Counted from the first letter of the stretch, positions 47,642 through 56,753 are shown. The stretch: DNA of 64,000 bases from Denitrobaculum tricleocarpae (GCF_007004665.1 NZ_ML660053.1:558001-622000); one strand, 5' to 3'. Program-made: numbers and translations. Notes: generated from the sequence alone by a model not told the origin.

Positions 47642-48346
47642 TTGAGTTATTGTCTTTTCGCTATTTACGAAGGCCCTGTGGAGGCCACGCCGGTTCTGGC
47701 GGCGCATTTTCGGGAGCTTGCCGCGCAGGACAGGAAATTTCAACTCGATGCGGTCAGCGCCGATCTTTTCGTGCCTGAGCCGGGAGAGATCCTGTTGTTC
47801 GATGATGGTCCCGCGCCTGCGGCAGTTCTGGCGTTTTCCAGCGATGAACGAGAGCCGTTGCAAGCCCTGGTCCGGGATGGCGCTTTTCGGCAGTGGGCAG
47901 TTCAGCTGCCGCAGGATTTGTGCGCGGGCGTCTCGATGAGCTTCGATCTTTTCCGGACATTCCCGTTCCCGATTGCGGGATCCGATGCAATAATGCCCAG
48001 AACCGCCGGCTTGTCGTTTCTCGTGCGCTACTACGGACCGATGCCCGACGTAGCTGGCTTTCAGAATTTTTATACAAACAATCATCCCCCGATCCTCGGC
48101 CGTTTGCCAGCGATCCGGAATGTCTTTTGTTATTTGCCTGAGGACTTCGATCTCAACGCACTTCAGAGGTCCAAGGTAATGCTCATTAATGAGGTGGTTT
48201 TCGACGATCTGAAGAGCCTCAACAGAGCTCTGGATTCCGACGTCGTTCCGGCGTTAAGGGCCGATTCTGTTCGCTTCCCGCCGTTCGGGCATTCCACGCA
48301 TCACGCAATGATCCGGGAGACACTCTTCAGTAAAGCTGCAGATTAA
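47642..48346 (+). CDS. EthD-like dimeric alpha/beta-barrel protein
   Basis: A 234-residue protein apparently starting with TTG. The second half resembles EthD/ABM dimeric ferredoxin-like domains: FLVRYYGPMPDVAGFQNFYT with NNHPPILGRLPAIRNVF, then a VVFDDLKSLNRALDSDVVP helix. The first half (MSYCLFAIYEGPVEA onward) may be a diverged repeat of the same fold. Such proteins act in degradation pathways as small isomerases, monooxygenases or accessory factors. It precedes the TRAP genes by about 185 bp. Confidence 0.62.
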   Translation: MSYCLFAIYEGPVEATPVLAAHFRELAAQDRKFQLDAVSADLFVPEPGEILLFDDGPAPAAVLAFSSDEREPLQALVRDGAFRQWAVQLPQDLCAGVSMSFDLFRTFPFPIAGSDAIMPRTAGLSFLVRYYGPMPDVAGFQNFYTNNHPPILGRLPAIRNVFCYLPEDFDLNALQRSKVMLINEVVFDDLKSLNRALDSDVVPALRADSVRFPPFGHSTHHAMIRETLFSKAAD

Positions 48347-48531
48347 TAGCGCGCCGGGTAATGCAACGATAGGGATGTGGGGCGCAGGTGCCATATCCGG
48401 CCAGCCGGTTTTCAAGGCCTTGCGTCCGGGGAATCTCCCATGCATCATCGCCCGGCTGATCAGCGTTTGAGGCCTGGACGACAACGGGCCATGCGCCCGG
48501 CGGAGAAGAGCACCAAACAGGGAGTTAAGTG

Positions 48532-49554
48532 ATGAGAGATTTACGTAAGGTAGCAAGGAAGGCTCTGAGCCTCGCGGCTGCTGCCGGTTTGGCGACGACG
48601 GTCGTGTCAGGCGCTGCGCTTGCTGTTGACAGAGTCAGCGCGGTTCATGCCTTTCCAGAGTTCCTTGTCTATACCAAGACCTTTCTGGCGATGGTCGATG
48701 ACATAAATGCACGTGGCGAGGGGATCGTCGAAATTCAGGTCAGAGGTGGCCCGGAAGCGATCGGCATGTTCCAGCAGCCCCAAGCAGTACGCGACGGTGT
48801 GGTTGACATGGTTCACACGCCGGGCAGCTTTTACGGGGCTTCGGTTCCGGAAATCGATGCTATGGTTGCCGCGCGTGTGACCCCGATGGAGGCCCGCGCA
48901 AACGGCGGTGCGGCCCTGATGGATCAGGTGCACCAGTCACGCTTTAACGTCAAGCACCTGGGGTGGATTGACGGCGGTGTCCAGTTCCACATCTACAGCA
49001 CGCAGGAGTTCAAGTTCGGTGATGATGGTGTCATTGATCTGACCGGCGTCAAACTGCGTGACAATCCAATTTACCATGCCTTTTTCGAGGCTTTGAATGC
49101 GACGACCGCGTCTATGAAAGCCACCGAAGTCTACTCGGCGCTTGAAAAGGGCGTCGTCGACGCGGCGGCCTGGACTTCGATCGGTATTCTCGACCTGAAA
49201 TGGGATAAGTTCCTCAAATACCGGATCGATCCCAAGTTTTACAACACCGATATCGGCGTAATCTTTAATAAGGATTCTTGGGAAAGCCTGTCACCGGAGT
49301 CCCAGAAACTTATCCAGGATGTAGTTGCTGAGTGGGAGCAGAAGTCTTACGACGCCCGTCAGCAGGACATCGCAAAGGATGCGGAAGAGCTGCAAAAGCG
49401 CGGCATGCAATTCGTGTCCATGACGCCGGAAGCCTCCGAAATTTACGTCACCAAGGCCAACGATGCGGCCTGGGGCCGGATGAAGGGGCGCCTGGAGGAA
49501 ATGGGTGGCATGGAGAATTACGACAAGCTGCGTAAGCTCTACTACAAAGAATAG
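48532..49554 (+). CDS. TRAP transporter substrate-binding protein (DctP family)
   Basis: Periplasmic receptor of a TRAP transporter, about 340 residues. A signal peptide (LSLAAAAGLATTVVSGAALA) precedes VSAVHAFPEFLVYTKTFLAM, IEIQVRGGPEAIGMFQQPQA-like ligand-site segments, the DctP helix VKLRDNPIYHAFFEALNATT and EVYSALEKGVVDAAAW. The ATG at 48532 has GGGAG seven bases upstream. dctQ and dctM follow. The ligand should be an organic acid, which is not predictable from sequence. Confidence 0.9.
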   Translation: MRDLRKVARKALSLAAAAGLATTVVSGAALAVDRVSAVHAFPEFLVYTKTFLAMVDDINARGEGIVEIQVRGGPEAIGMFQQPQAVRDGVVDMVHTPGSFYGASVPEIDAMVAARVTPMEARANGGAALMDQVHQSRFNVKHLGWIDGGVQFHIYSTQEFKFGDDGVIDLTGVKLRDNPIYHAFFEALNATTASMKATEVYSALEKGVVDAAAWTSIGILDLKWDKFLKYRIDPKFYNTDIGVIFNKDSWESLSPESQKLIQDVVAEWEQKSYDARQQDIAKDAEELQKRGMQFVSMTPEASEIYVTKANDAAWGRMKGRLEEMGGMENYDKLRKLYYKE

Positions 49555-49670
49555 CAGCAAAGTGAATCCGACCGTTCTTCGCCGGGCAGGCGGGAACGGT
49601 CGGACTCTTAAATGAGTGATTGCGGTCAAGGCATCGGGTAACAGCCCGCCTTGACCGGGTGGGGAAGTCT

Positions 49671-50165
49671 ATGCGGTTCGTCGACCGGATTTGCAATATT
49701 CTGGCGGTTTTCGCGGGCGTCAGCCTGGTGTTGGTGATGTTCGCCATTGTGCTGCAGGCGAGCCTGCGGACCATGGGTTTTTCCGGGTCATCTCACATCT
49801 TTACCTTTTCAGAATACGGCCTGCTGTACATCGCGATGGCCGCGTCGCCGTGGCTCGTGCGTTTGCGGGGGCACGTCTTTATCGAAATGTTTACGGCCGT
49901 GCTGCCGCGGAGCTTCGCGCCTTTGTTTTCAAGGATCATCTCGGGGCTGTGCATTCTGATCTGTTTGTTCCTGGTCTGGTACACAGGTGAAGCCACGCTG
50001 AAGGCCTATCGTTTCGGCGATACGGATATGCGTTCGCTCGATATGCCCAAATGGCTGCTCCTGGGCGCGATGCCGATTTGTTTTGCGCTTATGGCGGCGC
50101 AGTTTTCGAGGTTCGTCTTCGGCCCCGACACCCTGCATTCAGGTGAGGCGGGCGTGCATGAGTAA
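49671..50165 (+). CDS. TRAP transporter small permease (DctQ family)
   Basis: Small inner-membrane subunit of 164 residues with four hydrophobic segments (ICNILAVFAGVSLVLVMFAI, the Trp/Leu-rich second, IISGLCILICLFLVWYTGEA and LLLGAMPICFALMAAQF). The family motif is in SPWLVRLRGHVFIEMF. I chose the ATG at 49671, with GGGGAAG just upstream, because the longer frame adds a basic stretch not seen in the family. It lies between dctP and dctM. Confidence 0.88.
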   Translation: MRFVDRICNILAVFAGVSLVLVMFAIVLQASLRTMGFSGSSHIFTFSEYGLLYIAMAASPWLVRLRGHVFIEMFTAVLPRSFAPLFSRIISGLCILICLFLVWYTGEATLKAYRFGDTDMRSLDMPKWLLLGAMPICFALMAAQFSRFVFGPDTLHSGEAGVHE

Positions 50166-50201
50166 GCTTGCGGAGTTCGGCGCGCGCGGGGAGGGCGGCT
50201 G

Positions 50202-51539
50202 ATGGAGTGGTATTACGCGCTCTTCTTCCTCCTGGCGCTGGTTCTTGGCTTCATGTTTGTCGGCGTACCGGTGGCTTTGGCGTTTCTGGCCGCCAACATG
50301 ATCGGCGCAACCTACTTCATGGGGGGCAACGGCAGCATATTCGTGCAGATGTCCCGTGGGATCGGACAGTTGGCGAACAATGCCATTCCGACCGTCTCAA
50401 CTTTCAATCTTATGCCAGTGCCCATGTTCCTGCTGATGGGCGAGATCTTCTTCCATACCGGCCTGGCCAATAAAATGTTCAGCGCGATCGACCGGCTGAT
50501 GGGACGTCTCCCGGGCCGCTTGTCCTTTGTCACCGTAGCAGGTGGTACGGCCTTTGCCACTCTGTCCGGGTCGTCGATGGGCTCGACCGCATTGCTGGGG
50601 TCTCTGATGGTCCCGGAGATGCAAAAGCGCGGCTACAAGAAACACATGGCGATCGGGCCGATTTTGGGGACCGGTGGCCTGGCCATGTTGATCCCCCCTT
50701 CGGCGCTGGCAGTCCTTCTGGCAACGCTCGCAAGCCTTGACGTCGGTGCGCTTTTGATTGCAGGCGTGGTTCCGGGGCTGCTTCTCGCCTGCTTCTACGC
50801 GATCCTGATCCTGATCATGTGTCTGATCGATCCCGATGCGGCGCCCTCCTACGACGTGGAATCCGCCACCTGGGGACAACGTGCGCGTCTCCTTTTGGTC
50901 GATGTTCTGCCCATGATCTCGATCGTGGTCGGTGTAATCCTGCTCATTTTAAATGGCTGGGCGACGCCCTCGGAATCGGCGGCCTTCGGTTGCGTGGGTG
51001 TCCTGCTGCTCGCCGTGCTCTATGGACGATTGACCTGGGACAACTTCGTCAAGTCGGTGACCGGCGCGCTGCGGGTGACCACCATGGCGCTGCTGATCAT
51101 ATTTGGCTCGGCGACGTTCTCTGCCTTGCTCGCGTTCTCCGGCGCCAGTTCGGGCCTGATCCGCTTTGCGACCGGGTTCGATCTGGACCCCATTGTGATG
51201 CTTCTGGTGATGTTCGGCATCCTCTTGATCCTGGGCATGTTCATGGATCAGCTCTCCATGATGCTCCTGACCGTCCCGGTCTTTTTCCCGCTGGCTGAAA
51301 CGCTTGGCTTCGACCTGATCTGGTTCGGCGTGATCACTCTGCTGGCGCTGGAGATCAGCTTCACGACGCCGCCATTCGGGCTGCTGCTGTTCGTCATGAA
51401 AGGCGTATCGGCTCCAGGCACGACAATGCGCGATATCTACGTGGCGGCAATCCCCTTTATGGCATGTTCCATGCTGCTGGTCGGACTCTTGATTGTATGG
51501 CCGGATATCGCACTCTGGCTGCCGAGCCTGGGGGATTGA
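50202..51539 (+). CDS. TRAP transporter large permease (DctM family)
   Basis: Sodium-coupled transport subunit of 445 residues with about 12 membrane helices. Family signatures include GFMFVGVPVALAFLAANMIG, ATLSGSSMGSTALLGSLMVP (discontinuous helix), ILGTGGLAMLIPPSALAVLL and LALEISFTTPPFGLLLFVMK. GGGAGGG precedes the ATG. It ends close to the convergent racemase-fold gene. Confidence 0.93.
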   Translation: MEWYYALFFLLALVLGFMFVGVPVALAFLAANMIGATYFMGGNGSIFVQMSRGIGQLANNAIPTVSTFNLMPVPMFLLMGEIFFHTGLANKMFSAIDRLMGRLPGRLSFVTVAGGTAFATLSGSSMGSTALLGSLMVPEMQKRGYKKHMAIGPILGTGGLAMLIPPSALAVLLATLASLDVGALLIAGVVPGLLLACFYAILILIMCLIDPDAAPSYDVESATWGQRARLLLVDVLPMISIVVGVILLILNGWATPSESAAFGCVGVLLLAVLYGRLTWDNFVKSVTGALRVTTMALLIIFGSATFSALLAFSGASSGLIRFATGFDLDPIVMLLVMFGILLILGMFMDQLSMMLLTVPVFFPLAETLGFDLIWFGVITLLALEISFTTPPFGLLLFVMKGVSAPGTTMRDIYVAAIPFMACSMLLVGLLIVWPDIALWLPSLGD

Positions 51540-51584
51540 GCCTGGCGCATTGAGCTTGGGGCCTCGAATTCGCCGGCAGTCCCG

Positions 51585-52367
51585 CTACAGTCCTTTCGGA
51601 TGAGCCAGGAATTCCTCGATGACCTCAGGCGGCGCCTTCGCATAGTCGGAGACTCTGCTGACGCTCTGACCGGTCAGGCGTTTCAGAGTGACCGCCATTT
51701 CCGCCATCTTCACCGCGATCGGAATGCCGTTGATGACGGGAGCTTCGTCCACAAGGTGATTGTGGTACTTGGCAAACAGCAGCATCGGAATCCCGCCGCC
51801 GGGGATCAATACATCCGTTCCCTGCGCCACTAGAGGTCTGGCCTGTTCCTCGAACAGGGCTTTGACCTGATCCGCGCGTTCGTTCGAACTGTATGCCTCG
51901 AGGATCTGACCCGGCTCGAAAGTCATGGCATGCACACCTGAAATGCGTTCTTTCAGGCCATACTTTCCAATCTGATGATGAAACCAGGGAATGAAGCGCG
52001 GGTTGATCGTTACGATGCCGATCCGCTGTCCGAGCTGGCAGCAGTAGAGCATAGAGGCTTCACCCAGAGCGATAACGGGAATATCAACTGCGGCACGGAC
52101 TTCGTAGAGTCCCGCGTCCTGAAAGTGCCCGACGACAAATGCGTCATAGCCCTCCCGCTCGGCCTGAACGGCATTACAGATCATTTCCCGCGCGCAGCGG
52201 AATTCCACAAGAGGGTGCGCGTAGGAATCAAAAGGCGTGATGCCGTTGATATCGACCGTCGTGCCCGGTGCAACGATCTCATCCAGATGCCGTCCCAGCA
52301 CATCCCAATAGGACTTGCCGTTGTCATAGTCGACATAGCTTTGATACCAGATCTTGATTGAGGTCAT
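51585..52367 (-). CDS. Asp/Glu/hydantoin racemase-fold protein lacking the usual cysteines
   Basis: About 260 residues with the two-domain Asp/Glu racemase fold: YDAFVVGHFQDAGLYEVRAA, VDIPVIALGEASMLYCCQLG, RIGIVTINPRFIPWFHHQIG and TDVLIPGGGIPMLLF. In racemases one catalytic Cys sits in the first strand end and another in the LGCAG-like motif. Here these positions are H81 in VVGHFQDAG and G190-G192 in IPGGGIP. It may therefore be a related isomerase or hydrolase, not a cysteine-dependent racemase. ATG at 52367. It is convergent with dctM and probably belongs to the same catabolic locus. Confidence 0.75.
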   Translation of the reverse strand: MTSIKIWYQSYVDYDNGKSYWDVLGRHLDEIVAPGTTVDINGITPFDSYAHPLVEFRCAREMICNAVQAEREGYDAFVVGHFQDAGLYEVRAAVDIPVIALGEASMLYCCQLGQRIGIVTINPRFIPWFHHQIGKYGLKERISGVHAMTFEPGQILEAYSSNERADQVKALFEEQARPLVAQGTDVLIPGGGIPMLLFAKYHNHLVDEAPVINGIPIAVKMAEMAVTLKRLTGQSVSRVSDYAKAPPEVIEEFLAHPKGL

Positions 52368-52626
52368 GATGGTGCTTATCCCGGATCTCACCTGTTGCTC
52401 AATGATATGATTAAAGCCCCAATGGCAGGTTGCGAGAAGACCTTAATCACCGCGCGGCCCCGGTTCACGGAGAACATACAGGAAAAAAATTCTCTCAGAT
52501 AACAGCAGTTGTATCGAGATAAGGCTATAAACTTAATACGATCTTCAGGATATTGGGTTAGGCTTCGCTTCAGTTGCGCGTATTGCGTTCGCTGCTGGAC
52601 TGCCCATTTGCGGTTTCCGTGACGCG

Positions 52627-52968
52627 ATGGCCCCGAAGGACTGCGTCGGTATCGTGAGACTCTTTATTTTCTCTTTTTGCTGTTTTGCCGTTGGTGGCTT
52701 TTTTGCCGCCCTGGCGGCTGAGCATCATACTGTTTTGCAAAACAACAAGTCTTTCGACCGCGAGGAAATTGTGATTGCGATCGGCGACAGCGTTGAGTTT
52801 AAGAACGCCGACCAGGTAAAGCACAACATCCAGATTCAAGAGCTGGGTTACAATAGCGGAATTCAGCAGCCTGGCAGCGGGTCGAGCCTCCGCTTCGATG
52901 AGAGCGGCCGGTTCAAAGTCCGCTGCGGCATTCACTCAAAAATGAAAATGACGGTCCTGGTAGAGTAA
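52627..52968 (+). CDS. Amicyanin-like cupredoxin
   Basis: Periplasmic type 1 copper protein of about 113 residues. A signal peptide (LFIFSFCCFAVGGFFAALAA) is followed by a beta-barrel segment. Copper ligands are inferred as H66 (QVKHNIQ), C100, H103 and M106 in RCGIHSKMK. The C-x2-H-x2-M spacing is that of amicyanin rather than azurin or plastocyanin. It should carry electrons, but no methylamine dehydrogenase is nearby. Starts at ATG 52627 or, with AAGGA upstream, GTG 52654. Confidence 0.8.
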   Translation: MAPKDCVGIVRLFIFSFCCFAVGGFFAALAAEHHTVLQNNKSFDREEIVIAIGDSVEFKNADQVKHNIQIQELGYNSGIQQPGSGSSLRFDESGRFKVRCGIHSKMKMTVLVE

Positions 52969-53006
52969 GGTTCCGGTACTCCTAGAGTTCCGGGAAGCCC
53001 GAGCTT

Positions 53007-53855
53007 TCAGGTGGTTTTGGGCCGGCTTCTGGATCTGCCGAACGTGCGCCGGCGCCGGCGCCTTTTCATCTTAGGTTCGTCTCCAGAACCCGGTTCGGGA
53101 GGTTGCGTTGGATCCCGCTGCCTGAGTTTGGCAAAGACCGCGTCCAGGAGCGTATAGAGCACTAGTAAACCCAGACCCCAAAAGAAGATAGTCTTGAGTT
53201 TGAACGGGCGCTCATCAGTGGTTCCGATAAGGTTTGGTTCCGGGGGGGCGTGGTCCGAATCCAGGTTCCCGTTGCTGGCCATTTTGATGCTGTGGTCGGG
53301 CACTGCGAGGTCACTGGTGTAAATGGCAATCTCAGAAGAGAGTTCAGCTGACTGTGTTCTTACAAAGTCCAGGATTGGGATGCTTGTTGGACCCGGCATG
53401 TTGACAATATCGAGGCCAAGATCAGGCACTGCGTTAATGATCAACTGCTGATACTCACCGCCGATGACCACCTCGGGTTCACGGTTTTGAACAGAAGGAC
53501 GATTTTGCCGTTTCAACGCGGCTTCTATCATCTCCCAGGGAATCTCGGGCACGTCCTGTGAGTTTGCGTCTTGGTTCTCGGGCTTTCCCGGGCTTGATCC
53601 ACTTCGCGCCGGACTTTTCGTAAGTGATCTGCGGGGGGCCGAAGTTGTCAGTTCGGAAGGCGAAACGCTTGCAGGCCGCTCCGGCCTGTCGCCAGTCTGA
53701 GCACTATAGGGTGCCGGGCTTGATCCCACCGTCGTGGTGCCGCTGGACTGCTGGCTGGTGGTAATGGGGTTCGCGTGAGCCAGGGAGCAGGCGAGAAGTA
53801 TAGCCGAAAACCCACAAATGGCGGTTTCCAAACTCCTCCCTGATCCTAAACGCAT
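53007..53855 (-). CDS. Membrane protein with low-complexity periplasmic region and arginine-rich tail, unknown
   Basis: A 282-residue protein of unknown function, clearly translated: GGAGG lies six bases before the ATG. It has a signal peptide (about 1-28, SAILLACSLAHA), a Ser/Thr/Pro-rich region (about 30-100), a structured-looking stretch (100-200, VVIGGEYQQLIINAVPDLGL), one membrane helix (about 222-241, TIFFWGLGLLVLYTLLDAVF) and a cytoplasmic tail. The tail holds a run of six arginines (265-270) followed by RSRSRPK. Type I topology is predicted. The basic tail could bind nucleic acid, lipids or a partner (inference). Confidence 0.68.
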   Translation of the reverse strand: MRLGSGRSLETAICGFSAILLACSLAHANPITTSQQSSGTTTVGSSPAPYSAQTGDRPERPASVSPSELTTSAPRRSLTKSPARSGSSPGKPENQDANSQDVPEIPWEMIEAALKRQNRPSVQNREPEVVIGGEYQQLIINAVPDLGLDIVNMPGPTSIPILDFVRTQSAELSSEIAIYTSDLAVPDHSIKMASNGNLDSDHAPPEPNLIGTTDERPFKLKTIFFWGLGLLVLYTLLDAVFAKLRQRDPTQPPEPGSGDEPKMKRRRRRRTFGRSRSRPKTT

Positions 53856-54221
53856 AACTGCCTCCTATTTAGCCCATAGCAGCTTTACGATTCGAAATGT
53901 GACCATGCAAAACGTGGGGCTTCGCCACTTACCCGGCGCGGTAAGTGCTCCACACCAAGCAATTTGTAGGCCATCTTTTTACTTCTATAATTTTCAAGAG
54001 GTTATGCTCATGCTCCGGGTTTTGTTTGTGAGCACTGTATAGTATACCGACAGTTAACCTTGGACGGGGCATCGAACGGGAAGAGTCAAAAATGAATTGT
54101 GTCAATTACTTGCGGTAGTTGTTATTTGTATACGAATTATGTAAGAAAAATCGACATATTTAGCTATATTTTCGGGTAGTTCGCCGGCCCGGATTAATCG
54201 GGGCGTTGCAGCTTCCGCGCT
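53856..54221. other. AT-rich intergenic region
   Basis: About 365 bp, noticeably richer in A and T than the surrounding genes, upstream of the arginine-tail protein and downstream of the PAS_5 gene (both minus strand). It should contain the promoter of the former. I see no gene, repeat or RNA. Confidence 0.4.
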
Positions 54222-54686
54222 TCAGGAAAACGCCATCTGATAGATGATCTTGTCGACAGTTATGCCGTCAGAGGCGAGGGGAACGCCCAATGCAGAGTAG
54301 TGTTTGTAATCTCTGGACGTCCATGTAAGGGGTTGATTCTCGACGTAGATAGGCTGCCGATTTTCCACCATCCACTGGGCGCGGCCAATGATTTGGGAGG
54401 TGTTCGACATTTCATCAAGAAAGTTTCCGGTTGTGTCCCTGCCGGTTTCTTCGACGATACCGGTGCCAACCAGACGAATCCGGAAGCGGAGGTTGTCGCC
54501 GTTCCTGATGACGTCGAACAGGGTGATGTAGGGCAGAAAGGCTGCCAGCATCTCGGCCGGATCGAAATCGGAGCGCGCCGGCAAATGGCCCTCGGCCGTA
54601 ATCTTACCGCTCCATAAGCTATGAAGGTGTTTAAGCGGCGGACAGAGGTTTTCCGGTGGTCGGAAGCTGGCGAGAGACGGCGTCAT
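54222..54686 (-). CDS. PAS_5-domain protein
   Basis: A 154-residue single-domain protein of the PAS_5 family, common in Rhodospirillales-type alphaproteobacteria. Visible family pattern: GHLPARSDFDPAEMLAAFLP, then YITLFDVI, LRFRIRLVGTGIVEETGRDT and the C-terminal YKHYSALGVPLASDG. AAGGAG lies eight bases before the ATG. No output domain is attached. Ligand and partner are unknown. Confidence 0.8.
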   Translation of the reverse strand: MTPSLASFRPPENLCPPLKHLHSLWSGKITAEGHLPARSDFDPAEMLAAFLPYITLFDVIRNGDNLRFRIRLVGTGIVEETGRDTTGNFLDEMSNTSQIIGRAQWMVENRQPIYVENQPLTWTSRDYKHYSALGVPLASDGITVDKIIYQMAFS

Positions 54687-55154
54687 GACATCATCTCCTT
54701 ACCGGTTGCCTCTCGAAGATGTACCATTCGATCCAAAGAGTTCATTCTTCAAACACTGCTGTGCGCTCGGCGCGGACGTCCGAGCTTTGCAAAGCTTCAA
54801 ACCGAGACTGAAGTGCCGATCCTGGTTCCGCCAGCATAGCGCCGGTCCTTCACTGCCATCACCCTTTGATTGTGATCGGTACTTGCTCTGAATCGGTTAA
54901 AACTTCTGAGATTTTCCAGGCAACAGACCGTGGGCAATGATGACACTGTATGTATTAATTATAGGCTCTAAGTTTGAAAGAAATCAAACTCTTATAACTT
55001 GCAATTTATAGAAGAAACTACTTTGGCTTTAGGCTCGTCTATTGCCGGGTGTGGTTCAGTTGACCAATGGTATACAAAGACTTGATGTCACCGAGCAGGT
55101 CTCACGGCCAACAGGGTTAGTTACATATTCGGCGTTGTTACAGGGATTTGAGGG
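54687..55154. other. Intergenic region with a perfect inverted repeat
   Basis: About 470 bp with no credible gene. An inverted repeat AGTTTGA-N6-TCAAACT lies at 54971-54990 in an AT-rich stretch. It could be a regulator site or weak hairpin. Nothing else is recognisable. Confidence 0.4.
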
Positions 55155-55826
55155 TCATTGCGTTACGCAATCCAGCAGAGGGCCTAGCTGTGCCACTCGG
55201 CGATTGATGATCTCCGTGCGGCGGCGCACGTAGTTTCCGGGTTTGCCCGCCGACCATTTCAAGGGGCTGGGTAGAACCGCGGCCAGGCGGGCAGCCTCAG
55301 TCCTGGACAAGGATTTCGCGGGCTTTCCAAAGTGGAATCGCGATGCCGCTTCGGCGCCGTAAACACCGGGCGCCCATTCCGCAACGTTGAGATAGACTTC
55401 CAGTATCCGGGTCTTCGGCCAACTGACTTCGATGGCCAGGGTCAGGGGAGCTTCAAGCAGTTTGCGAAACACGCTGCGCTCGGGCCAGAGAAAAAGGTTC
55501 TTCGCAGTCTGCATCGAAATGGTCGAACCGCCACCTGCGCGTTCACCGCTCGCGAAGGCCAGGACGGCGGCCTGAAGCGAGTTCAGGTCGAAGCCCCAAT
55601 GTGAGCAGAAAAGGTTGTCTTCAGCGGCGATGACGGCACGCGGCAGCGCGGGCGCCATTTGATCCAGGGAAACCCATTGTTTCTGAATCGGAGCGTCGCG
55701 CAGCAACATCAGCGGTGTAAAGGGCGGCGGCACGAACCTGAAGAGCAGGATCAGCCCGACCACAAGCAAAACGGAGAGGGTCAATATCCGCGTGGCCTTT
55801 CGTGCGAGTCGTTTCAGGAATTTCAT
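55155..55826 (-). CDS. mtgA: Monofunctional biosynthetic peptidoglycan transglycosylase
   Basis: Polymerises lipid II into glycan strands at the periplasmic face. Family GT51. A membrane anchor (ILTLSVLLVVGLILLFRFV) is followed by the catalytic Glu region AVIAAEDNLFCSHWGFD (E69), GGGSTISMQTAKNLFLWPER, KTRILEVYLNVAEW and RTEAARLAAVLPSPLKWS. The ATG at 55826 gives 223 residues, the usual MtgA length, with AAGG nearby. The frame stays open for 50 more codons upstream, but those are not family-like. No transpeptidase domain. Confidence 0.92.
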   Translation of the reverse strand: MKFLKRLARKATRILTLSVLLVVGLILLFRFVPPPFTPLMLLRDAPIQKQWVSLDQMAPALPRAVIAAEDNLFCSHWGFDLNSLQAAVLAFASGERAGGGSTISMQTAKNLFLWPERSVFRKLLEAPLTLAIEVSWPKTRILEVYLNVAEWAPGVYGAEAASRFHFGKPAKSLSRTEAARLAAVLPSPLKWSAGKPGNYVRRRTEIINRRVAQLGPLLDCVTQ

Positions 55827-56051
55827 AAAGCCTTGCGCGCCTGCCAATCCAACGAAGCAGATAAACCTTCCCGTTGGTTCGGGCAAGGAAAGCCATGGAC
55901 GTCCGGGATGTGTTCTTATTGAGGTTTGCGGCCCCTGCGCTGCTTCACCCGGGAATTTGAGCTTGTGCGACGACATCTTTTTGCGCGATTGCAGCGGTCA
56001 CGGAGAGCCGTATAGGATCAACCCTCGGGTGTGGTGAGGGAGTTTAGAGTT

Positions 56052-56753
56052 ATGGCCTCGGATGGCGGCGACCGCTACGCGCTAGGGCGCTTGGTCCTGG
56101 ACTATCTCAAGACCTTTATGTGGCCGGTGATTGCGCTTGTGGTCGTTATACTGTTTCAGGATGACGTCAGAGGCATTCTGGAGAATCGGGAAGTCGAGTT
56201 GGCGGGTGTGGTTCGAATCGGTCCGCAAATCGAACAGCTTCAGCAGCAGGCGACCGAAGAAATCGCCGATATTCGCGCCTTACTCCAGACACAGACGGAG
56301 AGGGGCGGCGGCGCGGACCCGGAAGCGGCGGGACAGGTCACGGCTGATATCGAGAACAAGCTGACCAAGCTCTCCAGCCGATTGACACGCGGCGTTGAAC
56401 AGATTCAGCAGACCGCGCCGGTAGTTGTCCGAAATCAAGGCGTAACGCCTGCTGCCGCCCAAGAAGAACGCCTGCAGCGAGTCTCTGCATTGGAACGCCA
56501 CGGCTTTTCCGCACTGCTGGACCGCGATGTTCAGGCTGCGATAAAGGCCTTTGGTGAAGCCGTGGCGATCTGGCCTGAGTACCACAATGTGTCTGCAGTC
56601 TCGGACCTTCTGACGACATGGGAGAATGAACTTTCCGATGCTCAGTCGCCTAAGTGGAGTGAGCTTTACAGGACGGTGCTGACGGACCTTTCCTGGGGCA
56701 TGCCCAGTGACCTGCGTCCTGAGTTTCGAAGCCTGGCCACCAAGTCCTACTAA
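56052..56753 (+). CDS. Membrane-anchored coiled-coil protein, unknown
   Basis: A 233-residue protein with one membrane helix near the N-terminus (TFMWPVIALVVVILF), then a long helical, coiled-coil stretch (VRIGPQIEQLQQQATEEIAD and later ENKLTKLSSRLTRGVEQIQQ). A C-terminal globular region (ERHGFSALLDRDVQAAIKAF with GEAVAIWPEYHNV) resembles a TPR-like pair. GGGAG lies nine bases before the ATG. It is followed 21 bp later by the SH3 gene and is divergent from mtgA. No function is assigned. Confidence 0.65.
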   Translation: MASDGGDRYALGRLVLDYLKTFMWPVIALVVVILFQDDVRGILENREVELAGVVRIGPQIEQLQQQATEEIADIRALLQTQTERGGGADPEAAGQVTADIENKLTKLSSRLTRGVEQIQQTAPVVVRNQGVTPAAAQEERLQRVSALERHGFSALLDRDVQAAIKAFGEAVAIWPEYHNVSAVSDLLTTWENELSDAQSPKWSELYRTVLTDLSWGMPSDLRPEFRSLATKSY

